Shown in pieces: positions 1-11,875 of a DNA stretch of 64,000 nucleotides; the first letter of the stretch is position 1, and every line of letters starts with the position of its first letter. The position numbers and the translations under genes were made by a program. The DNA is from Talpa occidentalis. Its lineage: Eukaryota; Chordata; Mammalia; Eulipotyphla; Talpidae. Location: positions 74,817,106 through 74,881,105 of the forward strand of contig NW_023601104.1 in the NCBI RefSeq assembly GCF_014898055.3. Reading direction: 5' to 3'. A model generated the notes under the pieces. The model was not told the origin of the DNA and made no database searches. It was given only the letters and a program-made list of their open reading frames with translations.

Positions 1-181
1 ATTTCTACCAAATCTCTACGATCCCTCTGCATAGAGGGTCTACTACATGTTGTGGTTTTCAAAGTCCAAGTATTTTCAAAGAAAATCCACTGAGACGAGT
101 TGGTTGAGTAAATGCCATAGGTAGTATCTATGAAATCTTGGTCATTTTTTTTTTCATCTTCTAAAAATATAATATTTTTCC

Positions 182-283
182 TCAATTAAGGAGTGGTATA
201 CATTACAGCTTAAAACATTTAGCAATAAATCTTCTAGGGACTGTAATTGTAATAATAGTCCTTTGTGCTCTAACCGTAGACAT
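182..283 (+). repeat. Left arm of a 102-bp inverted duplication
   Basis: This stretch is the reverse complement of 768-869 over 102 bases, with about five mismatches and no gap by eye. Four of the mismatches cluster in the outer 20 bases. The inner end of this arm reads 'ctaaccgtagacat', and the other arm starts with its complement. About 480 bases separate the arms, including a small mariner-like MITE. I do not recognise the arm as a known transposon family. Confidence 0.9.
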
Positions 284-507
284 GGATCCTCTCATAACTC
301 TTCTATTTTTATCATGACTAGACCAGTAAGTATTCTTTGTGTTAGGCACTCCCTTTTCCTTCCATACTTTCCTCCCTCCCTCCTCTTTTTCTTCCTTTAA
401 ATCTTTTCTGGAGAGATACCTGTGCCAAATTCTGGGAATAGGAAGTCAATAAAGCCCAGTTCCTGCCCTTGAAGAGCCATACTAGCAGAGGGAAGACAGG
501 GGATAAA

Positions 508-584
508 TACTGGGTTGTCAGAAAAGTCATGACACATTTTTTGAATAGAAAAAAAATGCATCATGACCTTTCCTACAACCTAAT
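508..584. mobile_element. Mariner-like MITE, about 77 bp
   Basis: Two imperfect terminal inverted repeats face each other. The left reads 'gggttgtcagaaaagtcatg' and the right, reverse-complemented, reads 'aggttgtaggaaaggtcatg'. Both run on into T-rich inner ends, with only a few bases between them. TA dinucleotides flank the element, the target used by Tc1/mariner transposons. The size and layout match the ~80-bp MADE1-type and Mariner1_BT-type palindromic MITEs. It has no coding capacity and would depend on a transposase supplied in trans. Confidence 0.6.
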
Positions 585-767
585 ACAAGTAGGTTTTGAG
601 GGAACTGCAGCAGAGTAGAGTGTGGGACCCAGTGCAGGGGTGGCCACATTCTCAGCAGGGAAGGCAGGGAAGGATTTAAAGGAAGGTATCATGTTTCAGA
701 TTAGACTTAGTGTATCAAAGGTGTATCAGTATTTTCTGGGAAGATGGAGTAGGAGGCTGCAGAAGCT

Positions 768-869
768 ATGTCTACGGTTAGAGCACAAAGGACTATTATT
801 ACAATTACAGTCCCTAGAAGATTTATTGCTAAACGTTTTAAGCTGTAATGTATGCCTTTCCTCAATTGA
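768..869 (-). repeat. Right arm of the 102-bp inverted duplication
   Basis: Reverse complement of 182-283, about 95% identical. The two arms could fold a transcript into a long hairpin, with a ~480-base loop holding the MITE at 508-584. Confidence 0.9.
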
Positions 870-1065
870 ACTAATAGTCCTGGGTGGGAACTGCAAAAGG
901 TCCTTCAAATTTTGTGCTACTGGGGAGGGTTTGTGGGTGTCTGTACAATGGGTGGGGACAGGGAGGAAACAGAACCTGTAGTTCAAACAAGGATTTTAAG
1001 GCAGGACAATGCAACACAAATCAGAGTTGATCCTGAAGGCTTGAAGAAGTCCCATAGAGAGAGAC

Positions 1066-1114
1066 CCCCCACCCCCACTCCCCCCCCCCACACACACATA
1101 CACACACACACACA
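1066..1114. repeat. C-rich tract and (CA)n microsatellite
   Basis: A C-rich run passes directly into an interrupted (CA)n tract of about 12 units. Confidence 0.9.
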
Positions 1115-1921
1115 GGACTGTAATATCAGAGTTATACTTCCCAAGTCTCTCTTGGGCCAGAGTTTGCCATGCAGATTTGAGGGATTTGAAATTGGATGCA
1201 AAGAAATGAAGACCTGGCCCAAAGCAGTAGCCAGTGAAATGGAGAGAAGAGGGAAGACATATGAGATGACATATGGTGTAATGAGGCAGCATCAGCAGCA
1301 TTTATGCACAGAGAAATTAGAAGGGAGTAGGAAGGTGGGATCATTTCTGATGTAATTAGGTGGGTAGATGAAGTTATAGCTTACCAAATGGGCCACTATA
1401 GGAGAATGAACAGGCCTGGAAAGAAGACGAGAGCTGCCCTGCCCAAGATGTGCATGGTTTCCTCTTGATGTGGCCGTATGGCTGCTTCCACTCTTGCCCC
1501 TGGATCTCAGTGATGACCATCAGAATTAGGTCAGGAGGGATTGCTTATAATTGTACAGAATCTTGAGTCAAAATTTCCTCTCCCCCTACCCTTCCCAACA
1601 CCCACCATGGCTTCTAGTCCATTATTCCTCCTTCTCCACCCTCAGTGCTATTTCCTTCTTGTAGGGCCGTGACTTCTGTGAAGCAACAGTGACCATCAGG
1701 ATGTGTTAAAATGAAGTTAGGGAAGGGGAAGCACATGTTATTTGCAGTGAAGTCCCAGAGCTCTGGGAGGAGAGGGCGCTATGGATAGCTGTGTCTCCTC
1801 TCCAGTGAATTCTGGCAATCCCAGAGGTGTGGACTCAGCAAGACCACTTTGGACTGCAAGGTTTTCTTAAAGCACCACATCTACAGATCGGAAACTGAGA
1901 ATCCCTGCTAAGGGAGTCTTG
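1115..1921. other. Unassigned non-coding stretch
   Basis: I see no domain-bearing reading frame, RNA gene or repeat I can name here. It reads as unique, slightly purine-rich DNA. Confidence 0.5.
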
Positions 1922-1932
1922 CCAATCAATTG

Positions 1933-1939
<7 letters not shown>

Positions 1940-1968
<29 letters not shown>

Positions 1969-2240
1969 TTTATTTATTTATTTATTTATTTATATAAGCA
2001 TTGTGTACAGTCAGAAGTGCGGGAGGGTGAGAGAATTCACCAGAGTCAGAAGGGAGAGCAGAGCAGGCAGAAGGACCAAAGTACACTGCTGAGGGGAGCA
2101 GCGGGCGGCAGGAGAGGTCTGTGCGCCATGCGGGACCCTCCTCCGGTGGCCGGGGAGCAGCCGGGGATCGAACCGGTGCTGCAGAGGCTGCGGGCAGCTT
2201 CACAACCGAGCACTCAACTGCTGCGCCACCGGGGAGGCCC
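1940..2240 (-). mobile_element. tRNA-derived SINE, subfamily I (copy 1)
   Basis: On the minus strand it starts 'gggcctccccggtggcgcag', has a B box 'ggttcgatcccc', and ends in an (AAAT)n and poly-A tail, seen here as a long T run and (ATTT)n at 1940-1993. The duplicated target 'aatcaattgctttttt' sits at about 1924-1939 and 2241-2256, so the insertion is complete. The tail half carries subfamily I diagnostics: 'tgactctggtgaattctctc' and 'gactgtacacaatgctt' in sense. It is the best-preserved copy in the window. Pol III promoter boxes and L1-type target duplications point to L1-driven retrotransposition. Confidence 0.93.
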
Positions 2241-2439
2241 AATCAATTGCTTTTTTAATCGCAAATTCATTCCCTGCCTCTCTCTGGCTCTGCTTGGTGC
2301 CATGGGCTACTAATTTTGCCTTCTGCATCGCTCATGCTCCCTTTCCATTATTCTTAGTATTGGACCCCGGAGGGAAGATGAAGAGCTGAAGTATGGGTGA
2401 GCCCAAGCATTTCTGCCTTCCTCTTTCTCTTACCAGGGA

Positions 2440-2765
2440 TGTTCAGGCAGTAATACTGTTCCTTCTTCATGATCGATTTGTAGTCCCAGCTCCACAACGT
2501 TGTAGAGCTGGGCACCTCCAGCCTCTGGACTCTCGTAATAGCACCTCTCTCTTTGTTCCTTCCCTTCTAGGGAAGGCGGTAACTTCTTACTGTTGCTAAC
2601 CTTCTTACTGTTGGCAACCCCTTACTGGTTGCCTCTCTGTCACCCTGTCCCGTAGTTTCCTTTCAGCAATTCCAATATGTTTGTAACCAGTTCCCAGCAC
2701 TAATTCCTCTCTCCCAAACTACCTGGGATGAATCCTAGTTTTCTAATGGACCTTGATTGATAGGG
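2440..2765 (+). mobile_element. Possible ancient LTR 3' part
   Basis: The end ('cctgggatgaatcc' followed by 'ggaccttgattgata') resembles the 3' ends of old ERVL/MaLR-type LTRs. Inside lies a short imperfect tandem repeat of about 18 bp (2583-2633, 'cttcttactgttg...aac'). The family call rests on the last ~70 bases only. Confidence 0.3.
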
Positions 2766-4222
2766 TCTGTGTAAATACTCTTGTTAGTATAGTGTTGATT
2801 TAAGACCCTCCAAATCTGTCCTCCTTTGGCCCAATTCCACAAGGGGCTTTCCTGTCTACTGTGGTTCTCCGATCTTGAGAGTTGGGATCCTGAGCAGGGA
2901 TGTCTTGGAGGGCAAACATTTTGTGCAGTGCTTCCTGAATGGCCTGAGAAAAGGAGCTGTCTTCGCCCAGTCTCCTTCCTGTGGGATTTTCCCAAACTTT
3001 CCAGATGCATCTAAGCTCAGGAAACACTTTAATGGCTTGAAATAATGCCTTTTGGGGTTTTGAAACCATTACAACCTCCTCTAGAAGAGGTGTGTTGAAA
3101 TGTTCTAGGGTTTAGGCCCATGCATCTAGACCTGCCTGTCCTGTGTTGAAAGTACAGCTAGCTCCCGTCTTCTGGTGGGTTCACGTTATAGAAAGCACTA
3201 AAGACATGGAGCCCAGGTACAGCTCTAAAGGCCAGAATTCTCCAGGAAGGAGAGGATGGCTAATGAGTTAGCAATATATTTGGATTCTAATTTTGATTCC
3301 ACCTTAGATTCTCAAGGAGAATTCTATAACCTCTTACTTTGGGCAATAGTAATGGTTGTGAGATGGAGGCAAAGCATATGAATCTTTTCTAAGGTCACTG
3401 TTACCAACTTTATGAACTGAAGCATTCAGATATTCTTATGAGGGTGGGTACCACTCAGCTGTAAAATACATCATTGATTTTCTTCAATGGGCTTTGGCTT
3501 TTCGCTATGTGCTTTATTGCCTACATTCTATAGTAACTTTCAGAGGGAACTCTGTTGGGAAGTGAAGATCGTTGTTGTCCTAAAGTATTCATCAAAGAAA
3601 AGTTGAAATGGAGCTACACTAGCATGCTGGCTTGGGTCCTTCAGCTTTGGACCAAGAAGTCGAAAATAATAACCATTTCTAGCCTGCAGCAGTGAAACCC
3701 CAGAAATTGCTGAGAGACTCTTATAAGCCCCATCACTACAAGAAACACCTGAAACTAGATCCTCTAGAGAACAACTCTGAATCCAGTCCCATATTGATTT
3801 ACTTGGGCTGTTTCTAGGAAGTTCCCAAATTCTTTAACACAGTAACCACTAACTAGTATACTTGTGTGGTTATTTGATGACGCACAGAACTTCATAGACT
3901 TTGGGGTCAGATATATGTTTTATATTAACAAGTAGGATTTTAATGAAAAGGAAGGAGGTGGTGTGTACCAAGGTCACTATAGTTCCTGATGTCTCTGAAA
4001 TGTCCAGTGTTATACAGCATTGTTACGCCTTCCTTCTGACCAAGTTTATTTCATTAGCCTACAAGAGAGTTGATGGAGTGAATCATAGACCTACAATTAG
4101 TATGGGAGAACTTTTGCATTTGAGTGCATGAAAAAGCTAGGATGACTTTTTGTTATTCCTTCAGAGATTAAAATTATTTCACAGATCCTGACATATAACA
4201 TAAATATATATAAGCCCACTGG
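2766..4222. other. Unassigned non-coding stretch
   Basis: No repeat family, RNA gene or convincing reading frame is visible. A short poly-T tract at 4223-4242 ends it. Confidence 0.5.
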
Positions 4223-4299
4223 TTTTTTTTTTTTTTTTTTTTACCTCTAGGTATATAGTAAAAATATTCTCCATTCTGGAAAAACATAATATTTTGGAA

Positions 4300-4400
4300 T
4301 TAAGTTCTAGCTTTGTCTCTAATTAGATATGTAATCTTATTGGACAAATGACTCTGAGTCATAGGTTCCTCTTCTATAAAATTGTTAATGATCTGAAAGA
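4300..4400 (+). repeat. MIR-like SINE relic
   Basis: It follows the MIR core order: 'atgtaatcttattggacaaatgac', a 'cataggttcctcttctataaaa' block like the MIR 'cagtttcctcatctgtaaaa', and a trailing A-rich part. It is strongly decayed. Confidence 0.5.
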
Positions 4401-4574
4401 AGAAACAACGCCATGCTATACCTCATTTACTATTTTGTATTATGGGAATAGTCTTCATTATTTATGATAAGGCTTGCCACATCATTTGTTTAGGGCTTCA
4501 CCTAGGATACAACCCCAGCAATCTGCTCAGTTATTTATTTGGCTGATGACTTCCTCTTGTAATGTTTCTTCATG

Positions 4575-4745
4575 GGTGGTCACAGAATACCTCTTGGAAT
4601 CCACCTGCCGAACTTGTTAAAAAATTCACATTCCTGAGCCTTCTTCAACTAAATCAGCACCTCTGGGGAGTGGACCTAGAAATCTGTGTTTTATACCTTC
4701 CTCGCTGGGTCTTCAGTAAGCTAAAGTTCGACAGCCACTGCCAAC
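4575..4745 (+). mobile_element. MER5A-type hAT fossil
   Basis: It shows the MER5A block order: 'aacttgttaaaaaattcaca', 'ctgagccttcttcaac...aatcag', 'gacctagaaatctgtgtttt', and a terminus resembling 'gacagccactg'. This is a non-autonomous hAT-Charlie element with no coding capacity, common to all placental mammals. Confidence 0.75.
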
Positions 4746-4992
4746 TGGCAGCACGTCATATATTCTGGGATGTGAATTACTTTAACGTTCTTTACTCTTT
4801 GCATCCTGTCTGCAGGGTCTTAGCTTTACACCTAACAGCGACTGGATGACTTGGACACACCTTTTCATCTCTCTAGGACTGTTTTCTTACATATAAATGT
4901 GGGGACTGGAGTATTAATCTCTAAGGAATTTTTGACTTGTAACAATCCATGAAAATAGTACTCTTGTGACCTGTAAGAGTTACTGACTTATT

Positions 4993-5770
4993 TAACTTTC
5001 TTTATTGAGATAACATTGCTTTACAATAATGTATATGATTTAGAGGGATAGGTTCACACCTTGTCAGATCTGTTACTATAGTAACAGACACCACTATAGT
5101 ATCCATGGTCCACACCCATCGCCCAGAAACCATCAACTCCCTCCCTCCTTTGTGCCCCCCCAACTCTCTTCCTCTAGCCTCAATTCTGCAGTCATATTTC
5201 TAGGATTTGGGGATTTTGTTTTATCTGTACCTTTGTTTTTGTTTTGCTGTATTCCACAAGTGAAATCATCCAGAATTTATCATTCTTCATCTGACTCATT
5301 TCATTTAGCATAATTCTCTCCAGTTCCATCCATGTTATTGCAAATGGCAAAATGTCATCTCTTTTTTTATAGCCAAGTAGTATTCCATCGTGTATATATA
5401 CCACATCTTCTGTATCCAGTCTTCTGTCATTGGGCTCTAAGGTTGTTTCCATCATATGGCTATTGTAATTAGTGATATAATGAACACAGAACTGCATATA
5501 TCTTTTCAAATTCAGGTTTTTTTTTTTATATTCTTTGGATAAGTACCATGGTTATAATTGCTAGATCATATAGTAGATCTATTTTTAATATTTTGAGGCA
5601 CCTCTGTATTTCCACAGGGGCTGAACCAGTCTACAATCCCACCAATATATGAGGGTTCCTTTTTCTCCACAGCTTTGCCAACTTTCATTGTTTCTGGTCT
5701 TTTTGATATAGGCCATTCTCATAGGTACAACATGGTATCTCATTGTTGTTTTGAAGAAATCTATTTTCTT
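4993..5770 (-). mobile_element. 5'-truncated old L1, antisense
   Basis: The plus strand reads through an L1 3' end backwards: a 3' UTR with 'tttattgagataacattg', then ORF2 C-terminal sequence. An open minus-strand stretch at 5192-5509 keeps recognisable ORF2 blocks ('GILLGYKK', 'FAITWMELERIMLNEMSQMK'-like). Frame breaks are frequent upstream. No reverse transcriptase core remains. The divergence suggests an L1M-class element. Confidence 0.85.
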
Positions 5771-5774
5771 GAGT

Positions 5775-5960
5775 CCCTGCCATGAACTGGACACTTTACA
5801 ACTTTTACATTTGTTTTGTTTATTTTTTATAGTAACCTATGATATATTATTCCTATTCACACTTGATACTTAAGGATCTGAAACTTAAAAAAGTAGAACA
5901 ACTTGTCCAAATTTACCTAGCTAATAAGCAGAACTGCAGTGGAGTGCAATTAAACAGGAT
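5775..5960 (-). repeat. MIR relic, antisense
   Basis: It resembles the reversed MIR consensus: 'ccatgaactggacactttac', then a decayed 'attcctattcacac', 'aacttgtccaaatttaccta', and a 3' end near 'gcagaactgcag'. Confidence 0.55.
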
Positions 5961-7488
5961 CAGCAACAGGTAAAGAATAGCCAAGGCTGCTATATCCCAA
6001 AACTTCTAAAGGTCTGAGTCTTGTCCATTGTGCTACTCAATCACCCTGTGTTCTGCTCGCCTAGAAAAGGAGCCTGGTTTTGGTTTCCTTAGATGTTTAC
6101 ACTTGGCATCTTGCTTAAGCATTTGCCTTTCCTACTCAATAACAGTGAAAGGACCAAAAAAAAAAAAAAAAAAAATTCAGGGTTGGAAACATTTTGTTTC
6201 CTACAAAAGGAATATTTTGCAGCCAGCCCTGTGGTTGAAAGTATTTTTCCTGTGGTCTCGGGATGGGTTGGATCCCATCTCTTCTTGGCCAATGTCTGAG
6301 AACTTAGCCCATGGCTTCCCATCAAATCAGCACATGGTACGCTGTGTTTTTCAAATGAGTGTCTAGCGATGTTGAATGTGTGCACAAGTGGACGAATAGG
6401 CCTATTTGGGTATAGGAGATTGTACACATGTACCTCTGGCCTTTCCGGGGCAGAGAGAACCTGGGAGTGGTTTTCCACATGTTGTATATATCAACATAGC
6501 TTTTAAGTTTTCATCACTCACATGACAACCAAACAAATTCAGATGCTGACAAAATGAGAGGAGAGTGATATGTGAGCCTTATGTGGATTTGCAAGTAATC
6601 AGAAAGCCAAAGGAATCTGAGATTTTGACCTGTCACATTTTTTTCCATTTTCAAGTGTTCAAAATCAAGACATGAGGAGTGGGCTTTATTAGATGGCAGG
6701 ATGCTGGGATGGTAATGCAGAAGACAGGAGTTCTGGGGTCGGCCTCCTACCTGGCCACTGGCAGAGTTCAGGGCACTGACCTTGAGGGCACTGACCTTCA
6801 CCCAATATTATATAAGTCACTTCCTCTCAAGAATGTCTGAAAACATAAATTTGTTTTAAAAAGCAGAAAAAACTTTGTGCCTCAAATAATAAAAGCTCTT
6901 CTAGTGAGGAGTGAATTTTGAGCCTTCAAAAGGAATTCACAGATAAGAAATATTACTGGTCCCTTACACCTTTCCTTCATTTAGAACTTATTTTTTCACA
7001 ATGTAGATGTTTCCAGTAAGACTTTGCAGTGGGCGGTGGTGCCGAGAACATTCCAGCCTCCCTCTCTTTGCTGATGCCATGTGATTTGCTGAAATGCCCT
7101 TCACTTGAAGAAATCCTCTTTTCCTTTATGGCCTCGTCTTGAAGGCCCTTATTCTCAGCTACCATGAGAAGGTGGCTCTCTGGGTTCCCTTTCAAGTGCG
7201 GTTACCTGCTGCCATCTTCCCTGCCACATCAGGTAGTCAGCTAAATGAGAAGGCAGCCCTGACTCACTCCTAAAAGTTGTGGCACAAAACAGATGCAACA
7301 GACACCCGACATGTATTTGTTGACTTAACCAAATAAGCCTACCCAAAGATGACAAGCTACTATTTGTAATTCTCTTGTGTAAGTCCTCTCTATGGCTTTC
7401 CATTTGGGGGCCATCTTTAGAACTCAAAGCATCCTGGCATCCAGGGAGGAAAAATTGTAGTTACTGGATTTGAGGGCATCGTTTGACT

Positions 7489-7525
<37 letters not shown>

Positions 7526-8392
7526 TAGAAAGAATTATGAATTCTTCTGCTTTGCATTTTAATGGGGAAAGATGTTAGAGAAGATTTGAAAAGCTATTGG
7601 AATTAAAATCAAACCACCAGGAGGACTTCAGTTCAGAGGGGCAAGGATTGAGCTAGAGGTGAACTGTAGATCCCAGTTCGAGAGTCAGCATTAGTGGCGT
7701 TGGTGGCAAGCTGCATCCGGCCTGGGATGCAGAAACTGGTCCATCCAAGTCAGCCCGTGGGAAAGAATGGCCACAAAAATATTTAGGGTTCACCAGTGGG
7801 GAAAAGCTGGCATTTGTTCCGTTTCATCACACAAGGCAGTGGAGCTGTTCTCACAGTAGGGTTCGGGTGGGGTTGGGGTAGTGGTGGTGATTTTAGTAAA
7901 CCAGTTTTCCGATGACGGGGATGTTTCTGTTTTTACCCCTAAACAGTGAGACAACAACCCAAATAACAGATTCCTCAGTGCATTGAAATGCCAAAGCTAA
8001 ATGAACTGGTGGAACTTTGTGGCTTTGGCTCTTGGCTCACAGGCGTATCCATGCATTAGGGCCATGGCTTGGCAGTAGACAAAGCAGCTATGTGGGTCCT
8101 CAGGGAGCTCGCTGGCTCTGTGGCTTTCTTTGATATGCAATTGAACTTTGGCAAATTTTTCCTCTAAGTTTCTGTTTATGAGGTCCAGAGGTAGGCAGAA
8201 ACCTTCGTTACGGATCCTAAAGCCAACAGCAAGCTAGAACTTTAAGATGTCTTCCCACATTCACACTCTACTTACAGGCTAAACAACTGACCCACAAGGC
8301 CTGCAACAAAGGGACAAGTTAGGGTAAAAGACCACTGAATTCTCTTCCCAGCATCACACAGGTCTAAATCTATATGCTTGGCTAATCTCTTA
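5961..8392. other. Mostly unassigned stretch with two poly-A tracts
   Basis: Homopolymer A runs lie at 6156-6175 and 7489-7516. Neither has a recognisable retrocopy upstream. A MIR3-like block may lie at 6700-6850, and it includes a 16-bp tandem duplication ('gggcactgaccttgag') near 6771-6800. The open frames here cross the A runs and show no domain. No gene is called. Confidence 0.5.
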
Positions 8393-8408
8393 GACATTCC
8401 TTATTTTA

Positions 8409-8674
8409 TTTTATTTTATTAAAGATTTATTCATTTACTTATACAAGCACTGGGTACAGTCAGAAGCACGGGAGGGTGAGAGAATTCACCAGAACCAGAG
8501 CAGGGAGCAGAGCAGGCAGACTGACGAAGTACACTGCTGAGGGGAGCAGCGGGCAGGAGAGGTCTGCATGCCATGTGGGACCCCTCACCGGTGGCCGGGG
8601 ATCGAACCAGTATTGCAGAGGCTGCGGGCAGCTTTGCAGCCCAGCACTCAACTGCTATGTCACGGGGGAGGCCC
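8409..8674 (-). mobile_element. tRNA-derived SINE, subfamily I (copy 2)
   Basis: Same family and subfamily as 1940-2240, also reversed. It is bounded by a perfect 16-bp target duplication 'gacattccttatttta' at 8393-8408 and 8675-8690. The (TTTTA)n run at the left is its tail. The tRNA-like head is more decayed than in copy 1: the start reads 'gggcctcccccgtgacatag'. Confidence 0.93.
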
Positions 8675-8789
8675 GACATTCCTTATTTTAAAAGGAAAAG
8701 ATCTCTGACATGTCAGAGGACTGGAAAGAGCATTCATTTACTAGATTCCAAGGCAGCCATGCTTAACAACAATATATAACACTTATCAA

Positions 8790-8945
8790 GTGTTTAACCA
8801 TTTATCAAGTACAAATGTGCTATACATGTGATTGTCCATTTAATCACTCCTCCTTGTAAGGTGGCTGCTATCATCCCCATTTTTACAGAAGGAGGAACTA
8901 GAGCCCAAAGAGGTTAAATAATTATTAGGTATTATGTTCTTAATT
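8790..8945 (-). repeat. MIR relic, antisense
   Basis: The reversed MIR core is clear: 'taatcactcctccttgtaag', 'atccccatttttacagaag', 'gaggttaaataatta'. Confidence 0.8.
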
Positions 8946-9464
8946 GCTATTCACTAAGTTACGTTACGACTATGCCGATGTATCTTATTATCAACTGGCT
9001 TCCCTGAATTCCTACCTCTTCAGTCCATAGCGCTGGGCAACAGAAATAAAATCATTGGATTTAGTATATTTAGTATACTACTTAAATGCTGACTCACCTT
9101 AAACTATAACTAGGCAATGACCATTTTCAAGTCATATCTTTCTTATATCAGGAAACCTAGGACTTTTCCAAAGTTATGAAGAGGTATGTAAGTAGAATAT
9201 GATCAGTTTGAACAAGTGGGGTTGTCTATTCTCCTGATCTTGTACAGTAAGGGAAAACAAATATGGCAGGGATTCAGTTCAAGTCCCAAGATGAAGTCAA
9301 TGAAGGCCAGAGGGACTGAAAAGCGAGGCTGCATGCCCTTGTTTGTGCCTAGGTGAGGGCTGTGTACCTCCTTTCCTGCTCCTTTTTGTAAGAGCCTTCA
9401 TGCTTTTGCTTTCCACAGCAGTCCCAGGAAATGCTGACAATACACTAACCACTGCCATATCTGT
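8946..9464. other. Unassigned non-coding stretch
   Basis: I see nothing I can name apart from the MIR pieces on either side. Confidence 0.45.
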
Positions 9465-9670
9465 GATAGACACTTGATAAGAGCTATGCAAATATTATCT
9501 TTACAATACACTGTGAGATGGGGTTTTACAATAACACTATGAAGTGGGTATTATTACACTGATTTTACAGATGGAGATATAGGCTCAGAAAGGCTAAAAA
9601 TGTTCTGAAGCTGAAACAACAATAAATGGTGGGAAAGGGAGTCAAACTCAGTTCTGTCCAACTCTGAGCC
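9465..9670 (-). repeat. MIR relic, antisense
   Basis: It shows the MIR core order reversed: 'gaagtgggtattattacac', 'gattttacagatggagata', 'ggctcagaaaggctaaa', ending near 'ctctgagccacc'. Confidence 0.75.
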
Positions 9671-9879
9671 ACCGGGTTGTCTTGCTTCATAAACCATGTG
9701 GTGTAGACATCTAGTATTTTTGCTTGCCCTTGATCTCTTACCCTCCTTTTAATATCTACAGCCTAATTTTCTTCTAAGGAAACACCCCTCTTCACTCTCA
9801 GCCTGTGCTGTCTAGGCAGGCCTGAGGGCAGCCCCACCCCCCACCCCCAACTGGCTAGGGGGCTGAAAGGAAAGAGCAC

Positions 9880-10260
9880 TGTACTCTCTATAGAGACTGG
9901 TTTGCTGCAGTCAGGTAACCCAACCTAAGCCAAACAGAGTAAACCCATAGCTTTTCTGGAACAATCTGTGTAGCTTATTGGAGGAATAAGCCTGGTAGCT
10001 ATCTTTACCACCATAAGAGAGTATCCACTTGAGACAATGAAGTCAACACAGAGGGAAGCAAAACTAAGAGCTGGAGAGAGAATGTCCAATGGAAAGGGGA
10101 AGTTCTGAGGTCATCGTTTGAGGCTCTGGATCCAACTGTGCCTGAGGTCAATTACCCCTGAACATTCCAGTTATGTGAGCCAATAAATCCCCTTTTCTGT
10201 TTAGTCTCAATTGTATTTTCTATGACTTGCAACAGAAAGAATACTGAATAATGTACACAT
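9880..10260 (+). mobile_element. Ancient LTR-type repeat with poly-A signal
   Basis: The right half resembles a common mammalian LTR 3' region: 'atccaactgtgcctgaggtc', 'tatgtgagccaataaatccc' with an AATAAA signal, then 'gacttgcaacagaaagaat'. The left half is purine-rich and fits the same element less well. No internal retroviral region is present, so this would be a solo LTR. The family name is left open. Confidence 0.5.
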
Positions 10261-11700
10261 CACATGTTTAGAGGCCAGAAAGTTCTAACAATGACAATCT
10301 TTTTATTAAATTGGTGTTTATATCCACCCATTTCATAGAGACCAGTTCCGAAAATTCAGGTACACCTCCCTGGTTTCTAGGTGATTCTATTTCTTTGCTT
10401 CTCTTCTTCCTCGTTTTCTGTTTGTTCATTCTCTCCCTGATTTTCTTATGGCCTGTTCATTATTCATATCTGCTACAGTAGAGGGGAAAAAAAGCATGAA
10501 GCTTACATAAACAGCTTTTCTGGTTTATAAAGTTCTTTGAAAAAGGTTCAGATAAAGAGTAAGAAAAAACATGACATGAAAACAATTAAAAAATCTTTTG
10601 GTGGTTTTAGTTAGCCATGGCATCTTTGCCACATTTTAAGCTTTGTGAAAGTCCTTGATGTCACTTCTTCCATGACAAAAAAAAAATGTAATCTTTTCTG
10701 GCTTAATCTCACTTAATCATTAATGATGGACTTTCCAGTTTAAAAGTGGCATCAACTAAGTAACTGAGATGAAATTAGTAATAATTTTGGAAATATGGTC
10801 ATTTAGCAACCTGGCATTTACTGAACATCTACTGTGCACTGGACTAGACTCTGGAAAAAAAACAAAGATGACTAAAACATAATTTTCAAAATTTAGCTGC
10901 ATCAGTAGGCCTAGGAGCCACTGACCATAATGTGATGGGGAGAAGAGGAAGAACACTTCCCTACATAAGAAGGGTGCAGGCATAACAGCTGCCAGGCCTA
11001 GACGTGGGGATTTTGGAGCACCTGCCCGCACTGTGCAGTAACATGGCAGTATCCCCTGAGTTGCTGAATCATGTAGAAGGGTCCTGGGTTGGTAAAGCAA
11101 AACCCTTGAGGACCTTAGGTGCAGCAGCTATTTGCGAATTGGCATGAAATATTGCAGTATTTTAATAACTAGAATGGTCCGTTGAGGAGGAGAGTAAAAG
11201 TCTCTCTGTAAAAGAAGCCTCTTAAAGTGAAGGGTGGGGGAACAATTGATCCTGTCTGTGGTGAAAAGCAAGTGAAGGGTAACTTAACAGGGAGGAACTT
11301 TTGAGCTGAACTCTAAGGAAGTTTATTCATGGGAGCAAGAACAGCCCAAGTACTATCACCCCGTCATGTCTCATCAGAGAGTCAGATTTGGGTGTGATCA
11401 TTGAGTTGGCCCAGATTGAGGACCTGCTAGAGTTTGTAAAGTAGCTACTAGGAAATTAAGAATGAGTTTAAGAAGGTAAAGGTGGTGGTTCAGCAGTGAG
11501 GACTTTGTTTTATATGCAGGGGTCTTGCTGACAGAGAAAACCCAATGTAAGGTTATATAGATATATGAGCCATGTGCTCTGCAAGGATTCTTCTTTCATG
11601 GGTTGTGCTGATTAATCTGGGTAAGCTAGACAGACAGGTATGTAAGCCATGAAAACCTTGAACGGCTATTAATTTGAGCTGTGGAGCTGTACAATACTTG
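10261..11700. other. Mostly unassigned stretch
   Basis: Around 10800-10890, 'ggcatttactgaacatctac' plus 'acaaagatgactaaaaca' suggests an ancient MIR/L2-class fragment. The rest shows nothing I can name. Confidence 0.45.
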
Positions 11701-11875
11701 TTTTCCAGCCTATGTCATCTTGTGCATTCCTAAGCCTTCCAGATTATTCACAGCTGGCCAGTTAGCGCCTTATGGACAGAGACCACATCATAGTCTTCTA
11801 TGTTTTCTGTAATGTCCACTTCAATACCTGAGACATAGGAGGTATTCAGTAAATATTTGTTGAATTAATATAACA
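11700..11875 (+). repeat. L2 3' end relic
   Basis: It ends with the L2 signature 'acctgagacataggaggtat' and 'cagtaaatatttgttgaatt', preceded by 'gacagagaccacatcatagt'. Confidence 0.75.

Noticed and set aside
2017..2313. 98-codon plus-strand frame
   Set aside because: It reads through the antisense strand of a SINE; similar frames recur in the other copies.
6156..7516. Poly-A tracts at 6156 and 7489 as tails of processed pseudogenes
   Set aside because: No retrocopy-like coding sequence lies upstream, and no target duplications were found.
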